64,000 nt of DNA, taken from positions 23,723 to 87,722 of the forward strand of contig JAGCUA010000069.1 in NCBI GenBank assembly GCA_017963125.1, written 5' to 3'. Each line of letters starts with the position of its first letter. The stretch's first letter is position 1. The position numbers were made by a program, and so were the translations under genes. The notes beneath the pieces were generated by a model. The model ran no database searches and was not told where the DNA came from. It worked only from the letters and a program-made list of their open reading frames with translations. The DNA comes from a bacterium (GTDB lineage Bacteria > UBP6 > UBA1177). Below, in pieces: positions 44,393 through 52,714 of this stretch.

Positions 44393-45436
44393 ATGATAAA
44401 AGACAAAGAATATCTCAATTGGATTGAAGAACTCAGTCAACGTTACAGACAAAGCCAGATAAAAGCCGCTGTAAAGATCAACTGTGAAATGCTCCGATTT
44501 TACTGGACAATCGGGCAAGACATTGAACAGCGGCAGTTTGAAAACAAATACGGTTCACATTTCTATGAAAATTTAAGCAAAGATCTGACTTCGTCACTTA
44601 ATAACAAAAAGGGATTTGCTCCGACAAGTCTCAAATATACGAAATATTTTTATTGCCTGTATGCGCCGTTATTTGAAAACTGTCGGCAACTTGCCGACGA
44701 TTTTGAAATGCTCTTCTGCATCCCGTGGACACATCATCAGAAAATCATCGACAAAGTTAAAGGAAACAGCAAGAAAGCATTGTTCTTTGTCCGGCAGACA
44801 CTGAAAAACCAGTGGGGACGCGGGCTGTTGATGAATTTTCTCGATTCGGATTTATACGAAAGACAAGGTTCAGCTCAGACAAATTTCCAAAATACGCTGC
44901 CGTCAATAAAAAGCGACCTCGCGCAGCAACTGCTGAAAGATCCGTATCACTTTGATTTTGCTCAACTGAACAACAACTATTCCGAAAAAGATCTGAAAAA
45001 TGAATTGACGACAAAACTTTTACAGTTTCTGCTGGAATTGGGTAAAGGATTTTCGTTTGTAGGACGCGAATACCACTTGTCGGCAGGCGGCAAAGACAAA
45101 TATATTGACCTTTTGTTTTACATAATTCCCCTTCACCGTTACTGTGTAATTGAAATCAAAGTCACTGAATTTGACTTTCAGGACATCGGGCAACTGGCCG
45201 GATATACGGCAATGGTTGATGATTTGCTGAATACTCCTCAGGATAATCCCTCCATAGGACTTTTGATCTGCAAAGAGAAAAACAGTGTGTTGGCACGTTA
45301 CGCACTTTCTCGGATAAACGCTCCGATCGGCATTTCCGAATATGAAATCGCGTGTAAGCAGCTCCCGAAAGAATTACGTGATAAAATGCCTACAGTTGAG
45401 GAAATTGAGAGCGGATTGAACAAGCAGTTAGAGTGA
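44393..45436 (+). CDS. DUF1016 (YhcG-type) PD-(D/E)XK nuclease-domain protein
   Basis: 347 residues. The N-terminal DUF1016_N helical domain (MLRFYWTIGQDIEQRQ, YGSHFYENLSKDLT) is followed, after the linker IPWTHHQKIIDKVKG, by the C-terminal nuclease domain. The nuclease core is visible as GREYHLSAGGKDKYIDLLFY with IEIKVTEFD near residue 245 (Asp...Glu-x-Lys). YhcG-type proteins occur widely, often beside restriction-modification genes or on mobile DNA, but no methylase or restriction subunit is adjacent here. The ATG at 44393 is favoured; the longer frame to 44357 lacks an RBS. Part of the accessory island 43671-51160. Confidence 0.85.
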   Translation: MIKDKEYLNWIEELSQRYRQSQIKAAVKINCEMLRFYWTIGQDIEQRQFENKYGSHFYENLSKDLTSSLNNKKGFAPTSLKYTKYFYCLYAPLFENCRQLADDFEMLFCIPWTHHQKIIDKVKGNSKKALFFVRQTLKNQWGRGLLMNFLDSDLYERQGSAQTNFQNTLPSIKSDLAQQLLKDPYHFDFAQLNNNYSEKDLKNELTTKLLQFLLELGKGFSFVGREYHLSAGGKDKYIDLLFYIIPLHRYCVIEIKVTEFDFQDIGQLAGYTAMVDDLLNTPQDNPSIGLLICKEKNSVLARYALSRINAPIGISEYEIACKQLPKELRDKMPTVEEIESGLNKQLE

Positions 45437-45634
45437 AATATAGGAACGTTTGAATCTGAAACCAGAAACAGCGAGCGGGAAAGACGCAATAAATTCGCAT
45501 TGACGATCTGGAAAGCGGGCGGTGAGGATAGAGGAGACGGATTGGGGTCAATGAGCCGTCTCAAGGGATTTGCCCTACCATCGAAGAGGTGTAATTATGT
45601 CTCCGCATTTTGAAAACCAGCAAAGGAGAAAAAA

Positions 45635-45904
45635 GTGAGTAACATTGCAACTTACATCAAAACTAATGACATCGTTGAAGATGCCCGGAAAATCATAGAG
45701 GCCGCCCGTAATAATGCGGTGCGCAGTGTGGATTTCTGCCGTGTTCAGATGTATTGGAACTTGGGAAAACGCATTTTCGAAGAGGTATTGCAATTCCCGA
45801 CCCTGACAAACGAGAAAGCGAGAATTAGCGAGAAAGGGGCAACAGATTCTGGTTTAGGATTAAGCAATAGAATGCCATACTATGATGTCTCAATAATCTA
45901 TTGA
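45635..45904 (+). pseudogene. Truncated DUF1016_N fragment
   Basis: 89 residues. Residues 1-50 look like the start of another DUF1016 protein (IVEDARKIIEAARNNAV, RVQMYWNLGKRIFEE). After IFEE the sequence departs from the family and soon stops; the expected ~280 further residues are absent. A good RBS (AAAGGAG) precedes the start at 45635. It is distinct from, not a copy of, the nuclease at 44393. The break falls close to the korC fragment, so a rearrangement probably removed its 3' part. Confidence 0.65.
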
Positions 45905-45928
45905 TTTTAAAAAGAAATTTTCCAGATT

Positions 45929-46369
45929 TTATTTCAGAGTCTTTGCCAGTTCCCTTCCGATTTTTACCGCATCCATGTTGAAATCTTCGGTTCCTTTCGG
46001 TGCAGCCTGAAGGACTGCTTTTTCGAGCGAATCTTCGGAAACGAGTTTCGTGACTTCGACGAATGCTGAAAGCGAAACGATGTTGAGGGCGATGAGTTTG
46101 CCCTGCTTGTCGTAGGTCGTCGAAGAAATCGGGAGTTTTACGACTTTGTATTTGTCTGTTTCGGGAACATCGACATAGTCGCTGTCAATGAGGACAAGGC
46201 CGCCTTCCTTGAGGTCAGGAAGGTATTTGTCCGCAGCTTTCTGCGTAAGGCAGAGCATGAAGTCGATGTTTCTCGCTTTCGGGTATTTTACGGGTTCGTC
46301 GCTGATGATGACGTCAGCTTTTGACGCGCCGCCTCTCGCTTCAGGGCCGTAGGATGCCAGATCAGACAT
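45929..46369 (-). pseudogene. 5'-truncated duplicate of korC (gamma subunit)
   Basis: Bases 45929-46354 match 51340-51765 with a constant offset of 5411 bp and about 20 differences by eye, mostly silent. Identity stops abruptly at 46354/51765, so the first ~38 codons of the real gene are missing. The remaining frame is open, with a chance ATG at 46369 (MSDLASYGPEARGG). The lost part contains the FSGSGGQGVILA nucleotide-binding start, so the product should be inactive. The two copies are direct repeats around the segment 46355-51339. Confidence 0.85.
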
Positions 46370-46494
46370 ATACCGCTTGAGTTAAAAAATCCGCCGATTA
46401 TTTGCATCGGAGCGGTGGTTTAACTTGCATTTTTGAGCACTTTCCTTATCATATCCGAGTTTGATTTTATGAATCTTTTTGTTTTGGGGTTCTT

Positions 46495-49302
46495 ATGAAA
46501 AACTCAATCATTTTCGTGCTTTTTTGTTTGTTACTTTTAATGTTTGGTTGCGGCGACGGCGGCAATTCGGGAAAAACCGCCGACAATGGCAATGAGTCTG
46601 GCAGAGAAACAGGTTCACTTTACGGTGAATGCTATCCGAACGAAACCTGCAACAAAGGTCTTGAATGCGATGTTGAAAATAATATCTGCATCAAAAAAAC
46701 TAATGAAAACAATAACGATCAAAACGATTCTGAAAATGACAATTCAGATACAATGCCAGACGAAGATAATGATATCTCTGATACATTGTCGGAACAAAAT
46801 GATGACAATGTAGATACGGAAGATGATTATGATAATAAATCACCGTGTAACCCGAATCCGTGTGTCAATGTTGAAAACTCTACTGGAACATGCACACCGA
46901 TAGACGAAACAAGATACTCCTGCTGGTGCAAAGCAAACTATACTTGGAACGAATCTTTCTGCATCGCTGACAGCAGAACAGTAGATTGTACAGGACTTCC
47001 TGCAAATGCAAGATGGAATACAACTTCTATAATTACTCAAACTTGGAATGGAACGATTTGGACACCTAGTGCGACGGCTATTTATAGTGAAGAAAAAAGT
47101 GAGAACGAATGTCATTTCTTATGCAGTTCGCAAGATGAATGGGATGGCTTTCAGTGTAAACCTCAGCAAGAAGAAAAATTAGTTTCACTAGGAAACGTTT
47201 GCAGTGGACTGAAAGACTGTTCCGACAATTCCAAGAGTTTATATCCTTGTCCTACAATATCTGAAGATTTTTTCGGTCAAGATGCAAATTATGCAAATAG
47301 TGGATGCATACAACATAACTTTTCAATAGACTCTCTTTTTGAAGAAGAAAAAATAATTATTGACAATAATACATTTCTTGAGTGGCAACAAACAACTTCT
47401 AATTTGGAATATAAATTTACTGAAGCCATAAATTACTGCAACAATCTAATTTATGGTGGTTATTCAGATTGGAGATTGCCAACACCTCTAGAGTTATTAT
47501 CTTTATCATACGAATATGTAAGACCTGAACAATTTTTTCCAAATATACACATTAATCTATGGAGTTCAAAAACTTATGTATTGTCAAATACAGACCAAGC
47601 TTTCTATTATTATTACGGCTCCATCCATTTAGATTCAACGACTTCAACTCACAATGTAATGTGTGTGCGTGGAAACGAAATGCAGACCGCATATTTTTCA
47701 ACAACAGATACAAATGTTCTTACGGATGCGACGACTGGTCTTATGTGGCAAAGAGCTTTTGTATCCAAGTCTTGGCAGGAAGCACTTTCATACTGTGAAA
47801 CTTTAGATGAAGGAGGTTATACCGACTGGAGATTGCCAAACAAAAACGAACTGGCATCACTTATTAACTATAACAAATATGGACCAGCATCAGATCATAT
47901 ATATACACCAATAAATCATCTTTGGTCTTCCTCGACTTTTGGAATGGATAGTGCTTGGACTGTAAATTTCTTTTCAGGTATTGTTGAGAGTAAAAACAAA
48001 ACAGAATTAAACAATCTTCATTGTGTGAGATCGGATATATGTAATGAAGGTTATTTATGGAACGGCTTAGAATGTATTGGAGATTGTGATGAAAACTATT
48101 TTTGGAATGGCTCAGAATGCATAAAGAACCAATGTTTACCAAATAATCCGTGCATTGATATTGCCAATTCAACAGGAATCTGCTCAACCATAGACTCAAG
48201 TACTTTCTCATGTGAGTGTAAAAATGGTTATTATTGGAATGGGACTGAATGCATGAATCCTTGTGAATCAAATCCGTGTGTCAATCTCAAAAATTCAAGC
48301 GAAGTCTGCACCTCAACTTCATGGCAGAATTATTTCTGCGAATGCAACAGCGGATACTTCTGGAACGGCTCTTCGTGCGAAGAAAGGACAACACTCGGCA
48401 ATATCTGCACTGGTCAAACATCGTGCTACAACGCATCCTCGTCAATAACCTGTCCGATATTATCAAGTGCCGATTTCTTTGGTCAGGATGCGCAATACAC
48501 GAGCAAATGCACGGCGCAGAGCTTCACATCTTCAGCAAATGTGATCGTGGACAACAACACGGGGCTTACTTGGGAGAAATCACCTTCGTCAAGCACCTAC
48601 ACCTGGGCAAACCGTTCGACACACTGCAATGAATTGAACAGCTCGAACTATGGCGGCAAAAGCAACTGGCGAGTTCCGAATCCACTGGAATTGCTCACGA
48701 TCGTTGACAACAGCACATACAATCCTGCAACGAATTCCAATTTCGCTAATATGCCGACATTGTACGGCACCTATTTGTGGACATCGAAAGAATACAACGG
48801 AAACACCATTTACGCTTATTATTTTTCACCGTCATACGGTTTGTATTGGTGTGATGGTAATAGCACAAAAACCAATACCTACAAAGTTCTTTGTGTAAGC
48901 GGTGATGAGATGCAGCCTGCGACATCTGCAGATTTCACGACTCAGACAATAAGCGGCTCGGTTGTTGTTAGCGATTCAAAGACGGGTCTCATGTGGCAGA
49001 AAGAGCATGTGACCGGTAAAACCTGGCAGCAGGCACTGAAATACTGTGAAGATTCAACTTATGCGGGATATTCCGACTGGAGGCTGCCGAACAAAAACGA
49101 GCTTGCATCACTTGTAAACTATGAAAAATCAGGTGGGCCTTATTCATATTTCCCCAATATGCCGAGCAACTTTTTTTGGTCTTCCTCTACTAGGTCAGGT
49201 TATACAGATTACGCATGGTTCGTAAATTTCCTCGGCGGGGGTGTGGAGAGCAACGGTAAGAGTGACACCTATTATGTCCGTTGTGTAAGAAACGCGGATT
49301 AG
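46495..49302 (+). CDS. Large multidomain DUF1566/EGF-like lipoprotein
   Basis: 935 residues. Lipobox LLMFGCGDG (Cys about residue 19), a long Asn/Asp/Ser/Thr linker to ~115, then an EGF-like unit (CNPNPCVNVENSTGTC). Two DUF1566 domains (~283-395 and ~405-515) follow, then two EGF-like units (~550-635) and two more DUF1566 domains (~680-805, ~820-934). DUF1566 marks recur: DWRLPTPLELL, DWRLPNKNELASL (twice), NWRVPNPLELL, LWSSSTF, YVRCVRN. Likely a surface adhesin or lectin-like lipoprotein. The first half is visibly more AT-rich than the second. It sits in the segment between the two korC copies. Confidence 0.87.
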   Translation: MKNSIIFVLFCLLLLMFGCGDGGNSGKTADNGNESGRETGSLYGECYPNETCNKGLECDVENNICIKKTNENNNDQNDSENDNSDTMPDEDNDISDTLSEQNDDNVDTEDDYDNKSPCNPNPCVNVENSTGTCTPIDETRYSCWCKANYTWNESFCIADSRTVDCTGLPANARWNTTSIITQTWNGTIWTPSATAIYSEEKSENECHFLCSSQDEWDGFQCKPQQEEKLVSLGNVCSGLKDCSDNSKSLYPCPTISEDFFGQDANYANSGCIQHNFSIDSLFEEEKIIIDNNTFLEWQQTTSNLEYKFTEAINYCNNLIYGGYSDWRLPTPLELLSLSYEYVRPEQFFPNIHINLWSSKTYVLSNTDQAFYYYYGSIHLDSTTSTHNVMCVRGNEMQTAYFSTTDTNVLTDATTGLMWQRAFVSKSWQEALSYCETLDEGGYTDWRLPNKNELASLINYNKYGPASDHIYTPINHLWSSSTFGMDSAWTVNFFSGIVESKNKTELNNLHCVRSDICNEGYLWNGLECIGDCDENYFWNGSECIKNQCLPNNPCIDIANSTGICSTIDSSTFSCECKNGYYWNGTECMNPCESNPCVNLKNSSEVCTSTSWQNYFCECNSGYFWNGSSCEERTTLGNICTGQTSCYNASSSITCPILSSADFFGQDAQYTSKCTAQSFTSSANVIVDNNTGLTWEKSPSSSTYTWANRSTHCNELNSSNYGGKSNWRVPNPLELLTIVDNSTYNPATNSNFANMPTLYGTYLWTSKEYNGNTIYAYYFSPSYGLYWCDGNSTKTNTYKVLCVSGDEMQPATSADFTTQTISGSVVVSDSKTGLMWQKEHVTGKTWQQALKYCEDSTYAGYSDWRLPNKNELASLVNYEKSGGPYSYFPNMPSNFFWSSSTRSGYTDYAWFVNFLGGGVESNGKSDTYYVRCVRNAD

Positions 49303-49383
49303 AGACAATTCAAGTTTTTAGATGAAAAACTCTCAGGAGTACAAAAACCACAATGACCCCACTCGATGATATAAGGAGAAAAA

Positions 49384-51039
49384 ATGACTGAAAACGAAGT
49401 AAAAGATTTGTTGGAAACTTTGCTCCGTGCAGATACGGAATCGGAAGTTCTTGAATTTAAGGAAGCAAAAAAGAATTTCAGTAAAGATGATTTCGGAAAG
49501 TACTTTTCAGCTTTGAGCAACGAGGCGAATCTCGCGGACAAGGCATATTCGTGGATTTTGTTCGGAATCGGCAATCAGAAGCAGATTGTAGGAACAAGCA
49601 TATCCGAAGCGCAGTTAAATGAATACAAACTGGAAATATCCAACCATACTTCCCCGATGCTTTCATTTCTTGCGACATACCGCTGCACGGTTGACGGAAA
49701 AGATGTCATCCTTTTTCAGATTCCTGCCGCTCCGCAGGGAATTCCTGTTGCATGGAAAGGTCATTTTTACGGAAGAAGCGGAGAAAGCCTTGTCGCTCTC
49801 GATATAGGTGAAATCGAACGGATACGGAATCAGAACAAGAAAAAGGATTGGAGTGCGCAAGTTGTGGACGGAGCTACTTTGGATGATTTGTCGGAAGAAG
49901 CCGTTTCTTTTGCCCGCCTCCAGTTTGCAAAGAAAAATCCTCATTTGGAAGAAGACATGAAACATTGGAATGATGTGACATTTCTCAACAAAGCAAAACT
50001 TTGCATTCGCGGCAAGGTGACGAATACTGCGCTTTTGCTGTTGGGAAAGCCCGAAAGTCATCATTTTCTAAGTCCGGCTGTGGCAAAAATGACTTGGATT
50101 CTTCGGGATAAAGACGGAGTTGAGGTCGATTATGAGCATTTTTCCTGCCCGTTTATTCTTGCCGTAGGTGAAGTTCATTCCAAAATCAGGAATTTGAAAT
50201 ACCGCTATATTCAGGACGGAACGCTGTTTCCTGAAGAAGTTCTCCGTTTCGATCCGTTTATAATTCGAGAATCTTTGAACAACTGCATTGTTCATCAGGA
50301 TTATTCCGTCGGAGGAAAAATAAATATCGTTGAGTATGAAAACGGGGTGCTTGTTTTCTCCAATTCAGGTGATTTTATTCCGAAAACCATTGAAAATGTT
50401 CTGAAAAACGATGCTCCAGAATCTGTTTATCGCAATCCTTTCCTTGCCGAAGCGATGGTTAATTTGAATATGATCGACACAATCGGAAGCGGCATCAAAA
50501 AAATGTTTGTCTTGCAGAAAAACAAGTTCTTTCCTCTGCCTGACTATGATTTCTCGAATAACGAGGTTGAGGTGAAAATCACGGGGAAAGTTCTTGATAT
50601 GCAATACGCCAGAAAACTGGCACAAATGCCGGATTTGGAGCTTTCTGACATTATTCTGCTCGACCGCATTCAGAAAAAACTTCCGATAAATGACGAGGCC
50701 TTTAAGTATTTGAAATCCAAAAAGCTGATAGAAGGACGGAAAAACAACTATACAATTTCTGCTGAAGTAGCAAAAATCACGCATCAGGAAACAGATTATA
50801 TGAATAAGATCGGAATAGATGACGATTACTGCAAAAAAATAATTCTTGACTACATCAAAAAATTCGGCAGTGCGAAAAAGTCAAAACTTGAAGAAATTCT
50901 TTTGCCGAAATTGTCGGAAAATTTAACCGAGCAGCAAAAGAAAACCAAGATAAAAAATATTCTGCAAATCCTTAAACGAACAGAAAAAATAAAGCCTGAC
51001 GGTAAAGAATGGATAATGTCTAAATGCGATGAAAATTAG
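49384..51039 (+). CDS. AlbA_2/Schlafen-like ATP-binding protein (putative transcriptional regulator)
   Basis: 551 residues. The N-terminal AlbA_2 (Schlafen AlbA-like) domain has EVLEFKEAKKNFSKDDFGKY, FSALSNEANL and GSGIK-type partners: FYGRSGESLVAL closes it near residue 140. A GHKL/HATPase_c_4 domain follows (RESLNNCIVHQDYSVGGKIN, VFSNSGDFIPKTI, NLNMIDTIGSGIKKMF). The C-terminal ~170 residues resemble winged-helix segments. Members are annotated as ATP-dependent regulators or DNA-binding proteins, and Schlafen-type domains also occur in defence systems. AAGGAG precedes the ATG. TTTAGAC repeats begin at its stop codon. Confidence 0.85.
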   Translation: MTENEVKDLLETLLRADTESEVLEFKEAKKNFSKDDFGKYFSALSNEANLADKAYSWILFGIGNQKQIVGTSISEAQLNEYKLEISNHTSPMLSFLATYRCTVDGKDVILFQIPAAPQGIPVAWKGHFYGRSGESLVALDIGEIERIRNQNKKKDWSAQVVDGATLDDLSEEAVSFARLQFAKKNPHLEEDMKHWNDVTFLNKAKLCIRGKVTNTALLLLGKPESHHFLSPAVAKMTWILRDKDGVEVDYEHFSCPFILAVGEVHSKIRNLKYRYIQDGTLFPEEVLRFDPFIIRESLNNCIVHQDYSVGGKINIVEYENGVLVFSNSGDFIPKTIENVLKNDAPESVYRNPFLAEAMVNLNMIDTIGSGIKKMFVLQKNKFFPLPDYDFSNNEVEVKITGKVLDMQYARKLAQMPDLELSDIILLDRIQKKLPINDEAFKYLKSKKLIEGRKNNYTISAEVAKITHQETDYMNKIGIDDDYCKKIILDYIKKFGSAKKSKLEEILLPKLSENLTEQQKKTKIKNILQILKRTEKIKPDGKEWIMSKCDEN

Positions 51040-51160
51040 ACATTTTTAGACGAGATTTTAGACATTTTTAGACGAGATTTGCCAAAAATTGCAGTAAAAT
51101 CAACTTGTTAAATTTTCGCAAAAAAATCAAAAACTTTGTCGATTTAGACATTTTTAGACG
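51036..51160 (+). repeat. TTTAGAC direct-repeat cluster after the AlbA_2 gene
   Basis: Two perfect tandem 22-bp units start TTAGACATTTTTAGACGAGA at 51036-51057 and 51058-51079; a third partial unit lies at 51144-51160. Each unit contains the heptamer TTTAGAC or a near copy twice, 11 bp apart (one helical turn). An inverted GTCTAAA lies at 51018-51024 inside the gene end. The rest of the gap to 51339 is AT-rich and shows no gene. Possible operator for the preceding regulator, or a remnant repeat. Confidence 0.6.
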
Positions 51161-51339
51161 AAAAAAATGCTGAATTAAAAAGCCAATATGGGCATTGATC
51201 GGCAAAAACAAATCCTCTTGATTCTCTTTAATTCTCTTAAAACTGGTCGGGTTTAAGAATATAAACAAATTTAACTTTTCTGGATTATCAGGAAAAATAT
51301 AATGAGTTTTTCAAGAAAAATTACGAAATAAATCCGATC

Positions 51340-51879
51340 TTATTTCAGCGTTTTTGCCAGTTCTCTTCCGATTTTTACCGCTTCCATGTTGAAGTCTTCG
51401 GTTCCTTTCGGTGCAGCCTGAAGAACTGCTTTTTCGAGAGAATCTTCCGAAACGAGTTTCGTTACTTCGACGAATGCGGAAAGCGAAACGATGTTGAGGG
51501 CGATGAGTTTGCCCTGTTTGTCGTATGTCGTCGAGGAGATCGGAAGTTTTACGACTGTGTACTTGTCGTTTTCGGGAACATCGACATAGTCGCTGTCAAT
51601 GAGGACAAGGCCGCCTTCCTTGAGATCAGGAAGGTATTTGTCCGCAGCTTTCTGCGTAAGGCAGAGCATGAAGTCGATGTTTCTCGCTTTCGGGTATTTT
51701 ACGGGTTCGTCGCTGATGATGACGTCAGCTTTTGACGCGCCGCCTCTCGCTTCAGGGCCGTAGGACTGGCTCTGAACTGCGTGTTTGTTCTCGTAAAGAG
51801 CCGCTGCGGTTCCCAAAATTACGGATGCAAGGATTACGCCCTGACCGCCGCTGCCTGAAAATCTTATCTCTTTTCTCAT
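51340..51879 (-). CDS. korC: 2-oxoglutarate:ferredoxin oxidoreductase, gamma subunit
   Basis: 179 residues. Gamma chain of a four-subunit 2-oxoacid:ferredoxin oxidoreductase. The start RFSGSGGQGVILASVILG is the family opening, followed by QSQSYGPEARGGASKADVII and IDFMLCLTQKAADKY. The ATG overlaps the korB stop (ATGA) and follows GGAGGGG. It is the last gene of the fum-kor operon. A 5'-truncated copy lies at 45929-46369. Confidence 0.93.
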   Translation of the reverse strand: MRKEIRFSGSGGQGVILASVILGTAAALYENKHAVQSQSYGPEARGGASKADVIISDEPVKYPKARNIDFMLCLTQKAADKYLPDLKEGGLVLIDSDYVDVPENDKYTVVKLPISSTTYDKQGKLIALNIVSLSAFVEVTKLVSEDSLEKAVLQAAPKGTEDFNMEAVKIGRELAKTLK

Positions 51880-52703
51880 TTTGCCCCTCCACCGAAAGAA
51901 TCAATAAGTTTCTGATATTGTTCGGTAAATTCAGGTTTGTCAACATTATGGAGAACACCTGTTACGATTTTGTCCTGAAGTTCTTCCTCGCTCATTCCGG
52001 CCGCTTTTTCGATCGAAACCGCGTGGTCTCTCTGCCATTTGAGCATGTCAAGGTTGCTGGGACCGTATTTTTTGCGGTTCTTTCTGCCGTGAGTCGTGAA
52101 GCATGCTTCAGCCGCCTCGATTACCGAGAAGCCTTTGTGCATAAGACCCTGGTAAATGTAGTTGTCAAGCTGCGGAACGCCGTAGCTCGTGCCTCTTGCA
52201 ACGAATGTCGCGCCTGCTCCTTTTGCAAGTTCAGCGACGTTGAAGTGCGGTTCGACGTTTCCGAAAGGAGATGTAGCCGTTTTATCGCCGCTTGCCGTGG
52301 TCGGAGAATACTGACCGCCCGTCATGCCGTAAATTCCGTTGTTGAAGCAGATAAGCGTGATGTCGATGTTTCTTCTGCAGGCGTGGATGAAGTGGTTTCC
52401 GCCGATCGCAAGCGAGTCGCCGTCACCGGAAACTACGATTACGTGCATTTCGGGTTTCGCGAGCTTGATGCCTGTTGCGAAAGCGAGAGCACGGCCGTGA
52501 GCTGTGTGGAGCGTGTTGAAATCAACGTATCCCGGAAGTCTCGAAGCGCAGCCGATACCGCTGACAAGAACTATCTCGTCTTTGTTCCAGCCTGCCTTTG
52601 CGACTGCTCTGATGAGCGATTTGAGAACTATTCCGTGACCGCAGCCCGGGCACCAGATGTGCGGAAGTTTTTCGTTTCTTAAATATTGCGAATAATCAAA
52701 CAT
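51876..52703 (-). CDS. korB: 2-oxoglutarate:ferredoxin oxidoreductase, beta (thiamine-diphosphate) subunit
   Basis: 275 residues. Binds thiamine diphosphate: WCPGCGHGIVLKSL near residue 17, SGIGCASRLPGY and HTAHGRALAFATGIK. The ThDP/Mg motif is VSGDGDSLAIGGNHFIHACR, then CFNNGIYGMTGGQYSP. The G-D-G-D-x-x-x-I-G-G-N-H-x-x-H pattern is typical of KorB rather than pyruvate enzymes. GGGGAGG precedes the ATG; 11 bp separate it from korA. The complex makes succinyl-CoA or, with reduced ferredoxin, fixes CO2 into 2-oxoglutarate. Confidence 0.93.
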   Translation of the reverse strand: MFDYSQYLRNEKLPHIWCPGCGHGIVLKSLIRAVAKAGWNKDEIVLVSGIGCASRLPGYVDFNTLHTAHGRALAFATGIKLAKPEMHVIVVSGDGDSLAIGGNHFIHACRRNIDITLICFNNGIYGMTGGQYSPTTASGDKTATSPFGNVEPHFNVAELAKGAGATFVARGTSYGVPQLDNYIYQGLMHKGFSVIEAAEACFTTHGRKNRKKYGPSNLDMLKWQRDHAVSIEKAAGMSEEELQDKIVTGVLHNVDKPEFTEQYQKLIDSFGGGAK

Positions 52704-52714
52704 TTTCTCCTCCC

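Noticed and set aside
45437..45634. A small coding remnant ending in a TIEEV-like peptide, resembling the end of a DUF1016 protein
   Set aside because: Only a few codons match and there is no start or RBS; too weak to call.
49311..49332. A terminator after the large DUF1566 lipoprotein (AGTTTTT/AAAAACT stem)
   Set aside because: The stem is only A/T-rich and no T-run follows.
51732..52682. A 316-codon plus-strand frame opposite korB
   Set aside because: Shadow of a conserved KOR subunit.
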